A DNA stretch of 64,000 nucleotides from Platerodrilus igneus (GCA_036346225.1 JARFIW010001088.1:560001-624000), one strand, 5' to 3'. Positions 23,266-36,049 are shown, counted from the stretch's first letter. The notes: generated by a model from the sequence alone, not told the origin. Numbers and translations: made by a program.

Positions 23266-23268
<3 letters not shown>
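21231..23268 (+). repeat. 3' LTR
   Basis: Direct repeat of 15821-17749, and the more complete copy. It includes the extra ~109 bases with ATTCCAGGTAACG, a good splice donor, near 22480. It ends CACGGCAATCTTAT and merges into (TA)n. Divergent relatives are 26899-29003, 29042-31310 and 33962-35571. Confidence 0.85.

Positions 23269-23313
<45 letters not shown>
23269..23313. repeat. (TA)n microsatellite
   Basis: About 22 dinucleotides at the right border of the Gypsy element. The matching tract at 15765-15820 suggests that the element inserted within one (TA)n array. Confidence 0.95.
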
Positions 23314-23316
<3 letters not shown>

Positions 23317-25155
23317 GTGGTCCAAAAATATGTAATATAACTGCTGGAGCTAATAGAATGTTTAAAAATAAATGTATCTTTATACATCACAAAACTCAAT
23401 AATAAGGACGATGCCACCTTCTAAAGGGATAAAACGGAAATCGTTTCTTTAATGCTTTTCAGACGCTTTTAAATGGCGAATTCTATGTTAGGGGTGTGTA
23501 TATGACATTAGAATAATTAAATTTATATTACCACTTATTCCACAACTATGCTTTAGAGGTAGTTGAATGGTTTGTGTGAAGTATCACTTTTTTTTTAATT
23601 TGTACTATTTTAGCAAAATTTTTAAAACTAAATTCCCCAAACTATTCTACACAGAAATTGTATACATTTCTATAAATATTACTCGTTTTCGAGTAGTTTA
23701 AACTAAAACTAAACGATCTTTTTTATGTACACTTCACAAATGCTATAATAAGTCAAATTGGTTTAGTATTATAAGCTTCTTTCACCTACGCCCAGTAATA
23801 TCAAGTTTTATAAAATCTATGCTCGTCTAAAAACCATCAAACTGTTTTAATGACATTTGTAGTATATTGGAAAGTTAAATTTGTTGAATGTGCTGTTTTT
23901 GTAAAATGTTTACAAAATTTTGTCCTGAATATGACAAACTATTCATATTCTGATATTGGGAATAATGTTCGAGAAATATTTCCAGTGCCAAAGGCTTTCT
24001 AGGTACTGAACGACAACCTAAAGAAACCGGTAGTCATCGGAAAGAAAATGCAGATGCGGATGCTGTTGAACAACAAATTTTCGACACGGTAACGAATGAT
24101 CTCGCCAATTAAGAATGCACGTTTCCTGTCAAAGTGCTTTAAGGGTTCTGCATGAAGAACACTTGCACCCATATTACTATAGGCAAGTTCATGAATTACC
24201 ACCTGTCAAGATATCAATCAGACTTGACTTTTGTGAGGTACTGTAAAACAAAAGAAAATTGCTGACTGCTTGCTTGTGACGTTCAATGTGTCCAACACAT
24301 GACTGATGTTCCAGAATCCTTTTCTGTGTGTTTCTGTCAACCTACTTTGTATGAACTTCCTTTTCTCCTTCATGCATCTCAACGCAGATTATAGCCTGGT
24401 TCACGATGCAATTTTCTTCGTCTAATATGTTTATTAACGAAGTCATGATACATTCGGTCCATTACAAGTTACGTTTCTGGCGCTTCAACTCTATGTTTTC
24501 ATAATACCAACGCGTGTATACTGGTTAATTTAGCATAAAAGCGAAGTGACAAAATCGGTGTGTATGCGTCCGTTGTATTCCCATAACATTTCATCGTTGG
24601 TTTATGATCATGATATCTGGCATATCTGGTTAAACGTGTACATTTCAATTTATTCTGCGGGAGATTTTTAAACCAGATATTGCATTCGCGCGTTTATATA
24701 TCTTGTTGAATCCCATGACCTTTGTAAAATTATTTCTCGCTTCCATATGCGTTGTGTAGAATACTTTGCCGTTAAAGATTTCAACTACTTAATTTTCTAA
24801 CGCAAAGGGTGCGTCCCTGTTTATTCTATCAACATTAATTTAATAACTACATATAAACTACCAAAGATTTTAATTCTGCAGGATGTATCCTTACTGAAAA
24901 ATCTAGACTATCAACTTTAAACTAATAACGTCGCCCTTGTTATCTAAATATCTAAAGCAACGTACTCGCGTTACAAACCTCCCCTATGTAATTATCCGAT
25001 ATTTGTTTTTAAGAGTTGACTTACCGCCGTAATTTTAAGTATCGCTTCCTGCTATGAACGCGTCGGCGATCAATGCCAAGATTACAGATTCTAATCCTGT
25101 TCGGGAGCTTATAGTTTCCATCTTTCGATTACTAGCTGGATTTGAAATGATATAT
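23314..25155. other. No recognisable gene
   Basis: AT-rich, with no domain-bearing frame on either strand. It lies downstream of the minus-strand LTR at 25156-26880 and may be the decayed interior of that element, but I found no gag or pol motif to prove it. Confidence 0.4.
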
Positions 25156-26880
25156 TGAAATGGTAAGCCCCGAATTGGAGCACCGCTGAAAGTGTGATAT
25201 GATAAGGCCTAGGGTTGTGGCGTCACTGTGACAATACCGCATGTTGTGGCGTCACCAAAAGAGTGTGCTGTGAAACGGATACAGCAAATTGTAAAATTTG
25301 AAGTTATTCACTTACCTTCCTTTCTAACTTTTGCCTGTCTAGCTCAACGGAAATGTTGGAATTTATAAAATGAAAACAAACACAGCAATATCACAAAGCA
25401 TTTATACAGTATAAAATATTTTCTGTCATACAAAAGCATATAGAACATTTACAACATCGTCGCTTTCAATCATCAAATATTTTCTAAGAAGTACTTATTT
25501 ACTTAATTATAAAAATGTTCCTTACCTTATTTTAAATTTACAGAACTAAATTTCTTCTCTTATGGATGGTTTACCTGGTAAAGATTTTCGCGCTTGTAAG
25601 GTTTGTTTTGGCCAAAAAAATCCTTGACAGATAATCTATTAAAAGGTCAGTGTTTCGAACACTGAACACAAACTTTCCTGGTAAAGACCCTTACAAAGAT
25701 AAAACGATTAGGACTTACTCTATCTTAAACTAAAGAGAAATTAAATATCTTAACTAAATGACAAAATTCAAATATGTTACAAACAATTAATACTTGCAAA
25801 AATCCACGAAGCGCTCCAATTCGTAATTATATATCTTCTTATTTTGAATTGACGTCCGTGACAGCTTACAAGATCCTCTTATTATTTACATTCCCATTTA
25901 GAAACCAATGTATATCCTCGGTTTGATTATTCAAAAAATTTTAATAGCTTTTTATATTGAAGCATTTCCTATTTTCATTGTATATAATTAAATTTAATAA
26001 TTTCCATTTTTTATGCAGGTTACGTTTAAAACTTTTTTATTAGTTGTAACATCGTAATTATTAAATTAAGATATACGTACTGCATATTTCAAATATCATC
26101 TTTGCAAAGCAACAGTCCGCGACTTAAATGAACATTTCGCGATGGAATTGATGAATGACTTTATTTAATAAACGCTTTCTTGTATATACAAAATTATTTA
26201 TTTCTCGAATATACTATTACAGTATAGAACATTTTATACCGTAATGATGCAAGTTTCCCAGAAAAACTCATTAGCGTCTAGAATTGCCAAATTTCCCTAC
26301 CTCATTATCCTGTTCCAGTTATTAGTAACGTGCGTTGCTCGTCTTTGTTTAACACCCAAGGTTATTGTGAAGCATCACTTCTCTCCAACAGTGACTGCAA
26401 AAGGTCATAAATATTTCTTATCAATTTCTTGAAATAAACATTACTTTATGAATTAGTTCATACGATTTTGACGTATTTGTTATAAAATTTCTCTCGAATT
26501 TTCAAGAATATGTTTTTATTTACAATGTTTTATGTTATGCAAAGGCTATTTAATAAGTAAGAATAAATAGCTTTGTATTTATATTAAAATGATCGATTTG
26601 CATTCGCATTGAATAACTTTTTATGGTATCTTAAAGTTGATTATTTTTTCATGTACAGCTTATGTTATTTGCTATTTATTTACAATACGTTTATATCATA
26701 CAGGGTGATTATTTATACACGTGCAATTAGAATTTTACTTGGCACTTTAATGAATAAAAGTGCATTTGTATTATACAGGGCGAATCATGAATTTACGGAT
26801 ATTTCCATTTTTCCGGATTCTTTATATTTTGGTGGGATTTATTTGTAAAATTTGGGTTTGAATGACCTCTCGTGACGTCA
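25156..26880 (-). mobile_element. LTR with PBS-like units, minus strand
   Basis: Inverted relative of 5331-6401. Read on the minus strand it starts at the (TA)n near 26880, contains a CACCCTGTAT motif near 26700, and ends in three tandem PBS-like units between 25275 and 25160. These include GTGACGCCACAACATGCGG, then GTGACGCCACAACCCTAGG, then GGTGCTCCAATTCGGGGC. The repeated-unit ending puts it in the same group as the Gypsy element at 15821. It has no coding content. Confidence 0.55.
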
Positions 26881-26898
26881 ATATATATACATATATAT

Positions 26899-29003
26899 TA
26901 TAGTGGTTTTAAAGGGTTAAAAATAAAATAAACGAAACAATTTCAAAACACCCTGTATAAAGGAACAAACATAAATTACGTGCGAAATTTATATTAATTA
27001 ATTTTTATCTAAGTAACGGGTATTAATCAAATTGTACAAAAATGTAATAGCTTTGCAAAGAATTAAATGGCAGAAGCCAATGCCATGCATTTATTAATTT
27101 AATTGGAGTTAATTGAACAATTATTGATATATAATAAGCATAAAAGCCTGTAAAAACCCAAGGTGAAACGCGTTGCTAACAAACGGATATATCAGGAGCG
27201 TTGAAATACCATGAAACGAAGCTCGGAGAATTGTATTTAAAACGTTCGTTACGATCGAACACCTGCAAACTTTTAAATGTCAAGTTCTAATAAATTTGAG
27301 CAGATAAACATGCAGATTCTACGTATATTGGAAACGGTTGAATGTTTTAGCATGAAATACTAAACAGAGGTTATTTAAAGTCACGTCGCCAGTCCACGTG
27401 TGTTTAGACAGCAGATAGTCAAGAATATCGATTTTGTACCACTCAGACCAGAGTAGAAAGGGACAGAGAAAACGCATAAGTAAGAGACACTAATAGGATA
27501 GGAGGGATTTGTAAAGCGTCACTAATTCTACGATTGGTCGAGATGTTAGTTTGATTTGAAACAAGCACGAGGATAGTGGAGCGTGCTATTCTTGAAATTT
27601 TATAAACAAGGTATTGAAATTCGCGGATTTGAAAATGGAGTTGAGTGCAAAATTGCGAGAATGTGTGGTGTTAACAGGAGATTTCGCGTTAAGCAGGTAT
27701 GGAGAGGTTACAGTCGGAGTGTATAAATGCTTTTAGAGAACGTGGTGAGGGCCCTTAAGTTTTCGATCGCTCCAAACAACGTATCTATGTATCACGAGTT
27801 GTAAGTATTACTAAATCAGTTAAATTATATTACAAGGTGATAGTCTCTTAATTAAATACGCGGTTAAGTGTGCCGAAATTGCATTTTAATAGAAATATCA
27901 TCTATAATTATAATCAACTCGTGTCGGGACATTAAGTAACGTGGTTTGAAGCATCTAATTAATGAAGAAATAATTTTAAATGAAGTTTGGAATTGGTTAC
28001 ACAGGGGAGGCCGCGTTTGCAGTTCAATTTGGATGGAGTTTTTCTAGTAACAGCTAGAAACGACCTGCAGAACGGACAGAAGAAATAGATGGCATCATCC
28101 TCAGAGCAGAGATCTACTATAAAATTCCAGGTAACGATTTGAGTTGTGAGTTTATAAGCTGTGAATATTGGGAGAACGTATGAGAGTGAAATTCCAAGGT
28201 AGTGTGTATTATTTACGTATTGAACCTAATACGTGTAAAAACTTTATTATGGTATTTAACTAAAAAGTTGAAGGTGTCTATAAAGCTTTTAAAGTTCCTT
28301 CAGAACGTAAAAATTTTGTGAAGAGTACATGGCTTTGTTTTGTTATTTGTTTTAAAGGTATGCAAATGCATAATTAGCTAGGTTATTATTCTGATCTCAC
28401 CCTACCCCAGATTTTAATTAGAGTAAAATGAATAAATAAATCATAAACAAGGAATTTTAGAGAAGGTATTATTCAAGGTCTATTTACTCCGGGTACAATT
28501 TATGTGTTTATTTTATTTTAAAATAAAATACTGGACATTATAAAATAAGGTTTTTCTGAAGTGTAACGTAATCAATGGAATATCGACTATAGTGCATTTC
28601 ATTTGTAAATAGTTATAAATAAAAGCTTGTATGTTGGTTGTATTTGAGGTTTTGTTGCTAGTATGAGTGTATGATTGAAAATATGCGAGTGAATCTAGAT
28701 ACCCAAGAGGAGATCCGAATAAGCTAGCCGGAAGCAGTTGAAGAAGGCCGTTCAACCGAGGAAGAAAGGAAAACAGGCAAGGATAATTTTTTTTTGATTA
28801 GTTAATCTTTGAAAATGTGTTTATTGTCGAATATGAAAATTTTATTAAAATTTCGAAAATAATTTACGGTTGGTAAACATCTTACCCGAGTTTCACGGCA
28901 TAATTTAGACGCCCAATTCAGGAGCTGAGGCGATTCTTATAAGGTATCACAGTAATTTTGACGCCCAATTCGTGAGGCTCGATTCAAAAATAGGTTACAC
29001 ACG
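26899..29003 (+). mobile_element. Solo LTR, Gypsy family of 15821
   Basis: It starts TTATAGTGGTTTTAAAGGG like the LTRs at 15821 and 21231 and stays alignable by eye for 2.1 kb with many substitutions, so it is an older copy. The end holds two PBS-like units (GACGCCCAATTCAGGAGCTG at 28909, GACGCCCAATTCGTGAGGCT at 28960) and a third CACACGGCAAT that merges into (TA)n at 29004. No interior follows. Confidence 0.75.
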
Positions 29004-29004
29004 G

Positions 29005-29041
<37 letters not shown>

Positions 29042-29044
<3 letters not shown>

Positions 29045-31304
29045 CAGGGTAGAAAATTAAATAATCACATCAAATAATTTTAATCACCGTGTATAATGAA
29101 TATTATTAGATAATACGCGTTATTAAAACCGTGAAGCATAAAAATTTATTAGTTTCATTAAACATAAGAGATTTAAATCATGTACAAGACGCTTTATATC
29201 AAAAGAAGCAGTATTAAAAAGCTCTGCGTGTAATGTAATTATTCCTAAACAAATGGAAATTACGTGCAAAATTTATCTTAATTAACTCTATTTCAAGTAA
29301 CCGGTATTGAACAAAACGTACAGATAATAATTAATATTTAACTTGTATTCGCTAAAAATGAAAGGATAGAAGTCAATTTTAATTGAAGTTAATTGAATCG
29401 TTAGTAACAGATAATATCTATAGAAACTTGTAAAAACCCAATAAAAAGCAAATCCTAGAAGTGTTAGTTAGAAATAGGATGTTTGAACACACCTGCGTAT
29501 TTTAAAAGGCAATTTCAGTTTAATTTGTTTAGATAAACATGTCGATTCTAAGGATATTGGAAACGGTCAGATGCTTTAGCACGAAATACAAAACAGGGTT
29601 TATTTAAAAGCTCTGAGAATTAATATTATTTTGAACACCTGCGTAGTTTAAATATCACGTACGGCGAAAATTGTGTAGATAACAAATGGTTTCAAAGAAT
29701 ATTGGAGAAACCGGGGCTTAATATTTACGAGAATGTGCGATACGGGGTTATTTAACCCAGATAGTCCACATGGACTAAAATATAATCGATAATAAAGAAT
29801 ATCAATTTGCACCAATACGAACAGGTTAGAAAAGGAAAGAGAAAATGCGTCAAGCAAAGACACATATAGTAAAAGGCGTGATTTAAGCAACGTCACGAGG
29901 GTCACAATTGGTTGAAAATAGGATGCAAATATCAGAGGTAGAAACAACAATTTCTGTACAAAATTAATTAGTTTTTCTCGGACATGTTTGCGTGCCGTGT
30001 GAGAATTTCTGAGATTTAAATGGTGCGAGGGAAAAATTCGTAAAAACCGACGCGCGAGCGACGGACTGGGAACATAGAATGAGAAATTCTTAAGAATTGT
30101 CTGTTTTGAGGACAAAAGCGACGTGCCGGCTATTCGCTATATATACCGGTGGTAATATGAATTTCGGCCTCTTAGACTTTTGACTATTCGATGCGTTAAA
30201 AGCTCTTACATCCGCGACTTGATTCAAGATGTTAAACAGTGCATTTTAGTTTGATAAAATAATTTAAAATTTTGCTCGTATATTTTAGTGATTCAAAATA
30301 GTTTGTTATTTACGTGCTAACATGAATGTACTTCAGTGCACTTAGATACAAGGTAATAAAATTTAGTATCACTGTACCAATTAGCAAAATTTACAACGAC
30401 AAATGTATACACAACAGTAGGCAGTTTTGGCGTATATTGGTGAAAGACGCATGAATTTCTCTGCTATTTTTCGGGGTGTTAATAATTAAATGGTTCAAAT
30501 ACGTGTCTGGATCCACGAAACAAGGGTCAGATATACACAGATGAGTTCCGGAAAAGCCCAGAAACAACTTTAAATAAATGGTGATGGAGAAAATTTTAAA
30601 AGCGTTGAGAATTAGAAGCCGTAAATATAATCCTGTTGGAATGGTGTGATTAACTAAAGAGACGATGTACATTGAAGCTACGAGGACAGTAACCTTCAGG
30701 TAAATTATACTATTTTGTTTGACATTTTTGTGTGTGTTGAATAACTTTATAATTGATTTACTTTAAATGGACATTAGTGAAATTGTACTAACCATAAAAT
30801 TTTAACTTTAAGATGAAATTTGCTTGTTTAAGTAGAAAGGGGTATTTAGTATTGATGTTCTGAATTATGATGAAAATATGGGTATGTCTTTGAGCTCAAT
30901 TAGACGAACCTGGTTAATTAACGTAAAGGGGTGGTAGATGCTCCCTTTATACTCAGACTCCGGTCTGCATATATTGTTATATTAATTAGTAAGCATCCAA
31001 CAAAGACTTAATTCTGGATGCTCATTAAAATGATAATAAAATTAATTTTGAAATTCTTTTTAAAACTGAATTTTATGCTGAAATTTAATTTGAAAATTTA
31101 ATGTATTCTGAATATTGATGTAAATAGAGTTAACGTTGATGTTTGTGGTAGGAATGTGTTGTTTTTTTTATGAATGAGGAGGTTTATAAAATTAGGTGAG
31201 CAGCCGAGGCGAAAAGAGGATCACAGCAGTTTATGACGCACAATCGGTGGGACTAGAATTTTTTTGTTGAAAGGACCCAGTTCCCGCATTCACAGGAGTA
31301 TATC

Positions 31305-31310
<6 letters not shown>
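29042..31310 (+). mobile_element. Diverged solo LTR of the same family
   Basis: It begins immediately after the (TA)n at 29004-29041. It shares blocks with 26899-29003, such as TTACGTGCAAAATTTATCTTAATTA near 29270 (first part) and AAGTTAATTGAATCG near 29390. At 31195-31310 it has GTGAGCAGCCGAGG and PBS-like GACGCACAATCGGTGGGACT, then ATCACAACAA into (TA)n at 31311-31346. It is the most divergent copy, with an internal partial duplication near 29620-29660. Confidence 0.6.
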
Positions 31311-31348
<38 letters not shown>

Positions 31349-31486
31349 ATGTGATAATTAGGTCACCAGAGGTCATTGAGCACCGAATTCTGTAAGTAAA
31401 CATACCCAAAATGGAAAAAAATAAACTTTTCCATTATTTAATTTTTACCTTGTATAAATATAGATGCGTATATGCTAAACACATAA

Positions 31487-31650
31487 AATAAGATGAAATG
31501 ACGAATGCTTTTATTTTCACGGATTTAAAAGTTAAGCTTCGTTCTGAAATGATATGTGTCTTTTAAGGGCTTAAAAGACACATATCATTTCAGAACAAAG
31601 CTTAACCTTTAAATCCGTGTAAATCAAAACATTCGTCATTTCATCTGCGT
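31487..31650. repeat. Near-perfect 160-bp palindrome
   Basis: Two ~80-base arms around a three-base centre at 31568-31570 (for example GACACATATCATTTCAGAAC against its complement). There are only a few mismatches, one being the TTAAAAGTTAAGC / GCTTAACCTTTAA pair. It may be a small foldback element. It sits between a (TA)n-bounded LTR and the USP pseudogene. Confidence 0.8.
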
Positions 31651-31689
31651 AAACATATTTACTCCTGATAATTGACTTTAAAATAAGTT

Positions 31690-32690
31690 GATTGCTTTTA
31701 TGAAGTCCGTAGCATTAGTGGCCAACAGCATAACTCACATGAACTATTACGACATTTATTAGAAGCATTGAATGAAAAGTATCAAGCAGTAATTCTAGAA
31801 AAATAGAGATTTAGTTGTAAAATAGATCCATCACCTATTTAAGGTGATAATATAGAATTATAAAATTTTATGGGAAACAAGCCTCTGTGTTACCAGGTGA
31901 ACAAGTATTCCGAAGAGTCTTAGTTAGTATACTACAGTGCCAAGAATGTAAACATATTTCACGACGACAAAGGTCCTTTTTCGATTTGAGTTTGCCAATA
32001 TTGAAAAAACAAATCTCTCCAGTATTACTTCACAAAGCAGAAGAATTAGAAGAAACCAAATCATCAAAACATCAAATAAGAGAAGAAATACATATGCTTA
32101 AGAAGCAGAGGGAAGAAAATAAGGGTTCAAAGAAAGCAACAACTAATAATATTAGAGCTTTCATTATTGACAGAATTGTTGATTTTAAAAAGAACAGTTC
32201 AAAATGTGAAATAAACACTGACATAAGAAATAATGTCGAGGAAAATACATTAAAACATGAAAAGTTTCTTCCAAGAATAATGTTCCCAAATCAACAAGTA
32301 GCATTTACTTTAGATAATCCAGATAATTCATCATCTAGCAAACCAAATATTGATAAGGATAATCCATTTCCTACACAAAATAGAGCTGTAAAGATGTTTT
32401 TGATCAATCTGACCAGTATCAATTACGACTTACTTTTGGTAAGAAAAACAACTTAGTAGAAAAATAGATGATAAATCATCTTTATTAAATGTTAATGAAT
32501 CTTTTGTTTTTAATAAATATAAGGAACTTGACGATACGTATATAGTTACTGATATATATATCAAGACAACAAAATAGATAAAGACCGTGAGATGAATCAT
32601 ACCTTGGGTAACTCTGCATTGTCAAGACACCAACATGAAGTTGACGAATACTTTATACAATCTTGCTTAAGCCAGTTCACGTAATATAAT
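31690..32690 (+). pseudogene. USP16/USP45-like ubiquitin protease retro-pseudogene
   Basis: Ubiquitin-specific protease 16/45 removes ubiquitin from targets. Here fragments appear in several frames. SGQQHNSHELLRHLLEAL near 31715-31770 is the conserved QQDSHELL box. PGEQVFRRVLVSILQCQECKH near 31890-31955 (first part) leads to LSLP, then a K/E-rich insert. HEVDEYFIQSCLSQFT near 32633-32680 matches the SCLNQFTALE block that starts the C-terminal catalytic part. Stops and frameshifts occur near 31805 and 32450. Domains that are spread over several exons in normal genes are contiguous, so a processed copy is likely. Both ends are missing. A 189-codon open frame at 31887-32456 survives. Confidence 0.75.
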
Positions 32691-32717
32691 TTGCTTTTTG
32701 GAAATAATTAAAAATAA

Positions 32718-33580
32718 GATTGTTACGTGCCAAAAATTTTGGCACTAGACATTTTTAATTAAGTTTTAATATGTGAGAATTTCGCGCCATAAATTTAAAA
32801 GACTTGTTGCGCGTATTTCCGTCACTTCAGAAGTGCGTTGCGCGATGTTCGCGTCAACGCATGTGAGGGAGAAGGAAGTGGGGAATTTCCGAAAGAAGCA
32901 TTAGGACATGTCTCCCAAACGCGAAGAAGAGTAGTTGGTCTGGTATCTTATCGTATCTTTTTGTTATGTAGATCCCTTTTATCTTTTATCTTTGATTATC
33001 GTTCCCTATAAACCCGTTCCCGCTACATAGGAAGAAGACCAGTGAATTTGGATGCAACCTGGCTTGGGAGATCCACGACCCGAGAAATATTAGCGAAACC
33101 GCGGGCGGCCATCATGAAGTAATCCTGAAGGAAGCGGCCGACCATCATGAAGTAATCCTGTAGGAAGCCGCCGCCATCATGGAGTAATCCTGAAGGGAGC
33201 TCTACTTGTTCACGTAAGTGCCCACTTTGGGGGTTTTCTTTAAAACTTATTTCCTTTATAATTTGTGTAATTGGTAAATTGTGTCGCTCTAATTTGCATA
33301 TTGTGTGACGTCATCGAAATTTGCGCGTCAATCTTTACATTATGTAATATCGTTACCAACTGTCTTTTGTGACGCGCAAACCGCGTCGACGGGACAGTAA
33401 TAAGTTGCGATTTTTGCACAAAGAAACATAGTGTACGTAGAAAAGAAACTGTTTATACCAAGGTCAATGAACAACTTCTAGTTTGTAATCCTCTTGTTGT
33501 ATTGAATTTACTTTTAGAGCGATTTTGAGTTTTAACACTTGATCTGTAAAAGTGAATAAATATGTTTCATTTACTCTGTT
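32718..33580 (+). mobile_element. Unrelated LTR-like segment with TATA and 31-bp repeats
   Basis: It starts TGTTACGTGCC, the same type of start as the LTR at 49954. It is richer in GC than its surroundings and has CCCTATAAACCCG near 33006. Three imperfect tandem copies of ~31 bases (CATCATGAAGTAATCCTGAA) lie at 33109-33200. It ends near an AATAAATATG signal at ~33555. No partner LTR or interior is seen, so it is a probable solo LTR of a second family. The exact ends are uncertain. Confidence 0.5.
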
Positions 33581-33927
33581 ACACCATTTTGTTCAATTGT
33601 TAATCAATCTAAAGTGATATATACATTATATGATGTTGCGCAACATAACGGCTCACAATGGACATTATGGACATTATGACACATATATAAAAATAAGAAC
33701 TGCTTTACAAAACGGCAGTTAACGCTGGCAATTTTTATTCAGAAATCAAAATAGTTTCTTGTCTTCACCATGCAAAAGTGACAAAGTCAACACTGAAATT
33801 CCATCGGGAAAGTAGTATTATGGTAACAACTCGTATGTTTCAGATGTACCCGAAAAAAGTGTTCTCAAGGCTCAAGCATATTTCCTATTTTATGAACGAA
33901 TTTGAAATTGTAGTATATAGCTTCTAA

Positions 33928-33929
<2 letters not shown>
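33581..33929. other. No gene
   Basis: AT-rich spacer between two LTR-like segments. It contains a short GGACATTATGGACATTATG duplication at ~33659. Nothing else is recognised. Confidence 0.4.
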
Positions 33930-33961
<32 letters not shown>

Positions 33962-33969
<8 letters not shown>

Positions 33970-35571
33970 GAGTTAAATTTGGAGTAAACAACAAAATTTC
34001 AACCACCCTGTATAGAGAAAAGAACAAATTATTTACGCACAAAAGTTATTTAATTCATTTAGGGAGAACGGACAAGTATTGACATATTTTTATAATTAAT
34101 AATTAAAAGATTAAAAGGTACAAAAAGAAAAACAGTTTTAAAACAAATACAATACGCACAATTAATTATAATTTATTTTTCCAACACGTAAAAGCATAAC
34201 AAAACCCCCGAGGGGAAGAAAATCAATAATTCCAAGGCAAAAGGTTTTCGTAGCAACAAGCAAACGTTAGTTTTATACAAATACGACAAACTATAAAATC
34301 TAAGAATTGTTGTGGTAAACGGCCGATAATTAACGAACACCTGGGTTTTTAAAAAATGTTACATTCGTCGAAATTATGAGTATATTAAGACATGACTTTA
34401 TAGAAAATATTTTCAATCGTCAGCTTGGTTTGAATAACAAGCTAACAAGGTTCTTAAAGAGCAAGGGAAATGCACAATCGGTTATATACTACAGATAGAG
34501 ACAGAGATAAAAGCGTTGATATTTAAAACGCACGTACTAATACACGTGGAGTAGAGTTGAGCTGTCAGCAATATCGATTTTCTATAACGCAAGTGGGGTT
34601 TTGAACGCGACAGCAGACATACATCAGACACAGATAAAAATAGTTTAGGCGGAGTTTTATGACGACAGAGAATATTACCATTGGTTAAGAACCGACAGTT
34701 TTCCAAACGTAGACAAACGTGACAAGTGGGAGCGATTTTAGATACGTACAGCACGTAGACGGAGTAAATTTCAGAAATTTTCAACACGGTTGTATCAAAA
34801 TTTGTAGAATCTAAATTTTAAAATAAGCTTTTCACGGGAAGTGTGTCCGGGGGTAGCATTTTGAACGATATAAATACTCGAGCTGAGTTACTGGGATTTC
34901 TCCTTGTCTTCTCGTGACTTTTATACTACTTTACTACAATAGACCAACATTATAGTAGAGTTTTGGTTATGTGAGTATTAGATATGTTCATAATACAGTA
35001 GATATAGTGCTAGCACGTGTAAATTATTAGTAGTGTCCTTCTATTTATTAATGCAAAATACGTGTAGTGTAAATTAAATTAATAGAGGTCTGACTACTAA
35101 TACTAAGCTAGAAAATCAATAAATGGAAGTATAATATATGTGGCGTAAGCTTCACTAACAACCAGAAGTGTAAGGCTGAGATGGAATGGTACTTTGAATC
35201 GAGGCGCTTCGCTCGCAAATGGGGTTATCATCTGTGAATCCGTTGTGTATCACAGCGCATGGCTACGAAGCCAAAGTGTTCTGGTGATCGTCGTCGAAGA
35301 AATGGAAGCCTGAAGCATTCTCCAGGTAATTTATTTCAAATTTCTGTTGTCTGATAAACTTTTGTAAAATTTTGGTGCTGTGCGAGTGAATTTTGGGGTT
35401 TATTTGTGGTTATATAAACTTATTGGAAAAGATACATGTACTGGACAATTTATTGGGGTTTAAATATTGAAAGGGGGTGTATTTAAAACTTACTAAATTT
35501 TATTCCGAAAGCTAAGGTTTATAAAAAAAAGTTTTCTTCAGTAGACTTAAATAAAAAAAATTTTTAAAAAT
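33962..35571 (+). mobile_element. Truncated LTR of the (TA)n-associated family
   Basis: It begins right after (TA)n (33930-33961). It has the family start region with a CACCCTGTATAGAG motif near 34003 and the leader splice donor CTCCAGGTAATT near 35320. It lacks the PBS-like end and breaks off at the small (TA) tract at 35572, where the second Penelope element starts. Confidence 0.6.
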
Positions 35572-36049
35572 GTATATATATATATAAATATTTTGGATGT
35601 GTTCTTGACCTTCTTAAATAGATAATATGGGTATAATAATCTTGGAATTAGGTCATTACTAAATCTTGATATATTGGAAAGGTTTCACATATAAGCAATA
35701 ACAAATGTAGTGGTAATCTTTTATTTGACGCGTTTCGGTAACACCATAATCAATAAATTTATCTATAAATACTAAAACAATGTGTTAACAATTATTAGAT
35801 TTTTATATATACATACCTTTGTGCAATTTTAATTATAGAATAGTATAAGTCAAAACAAACAAATAATTCTACAAACTAACATTTTAACTTGTATCACAGT
35901 TTCGCTTCAATAAATAGTATAAATAACAATAATATAATTGGTTGTATAATCTAATATTTAATCACTCTACAACATGGTGTATTCAAATATGTGGGGATTT
36001 TTAATAGTCTAAATAATGGTAGAATATTTTTGTTAATATTCAGAAGATT

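Larger units (their letters stand above)
15821..23268 (+). mobile_element. Gypsy-type LTR retrotransposon lacking pol
   Basis: Two ~1.9-2.0 kb direct repeats (15821-17749 and 21231-23268) flank a 3.5 kb interior. The interior has a tRNA-Lys-type primer-binding site, a broken gag, a broken aspartic protease and a purine-rich tail with a polypurine tract just before the 3' LTR. I see no reverse transcriptase, RNase H or integrase, so it would need enzymes from another element. The LTRs look only a few percent different, which suggests recent insertion. Both outer ends abut (TA)n tracts, so a target duplication cannot be read. Confidence 0.85.
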
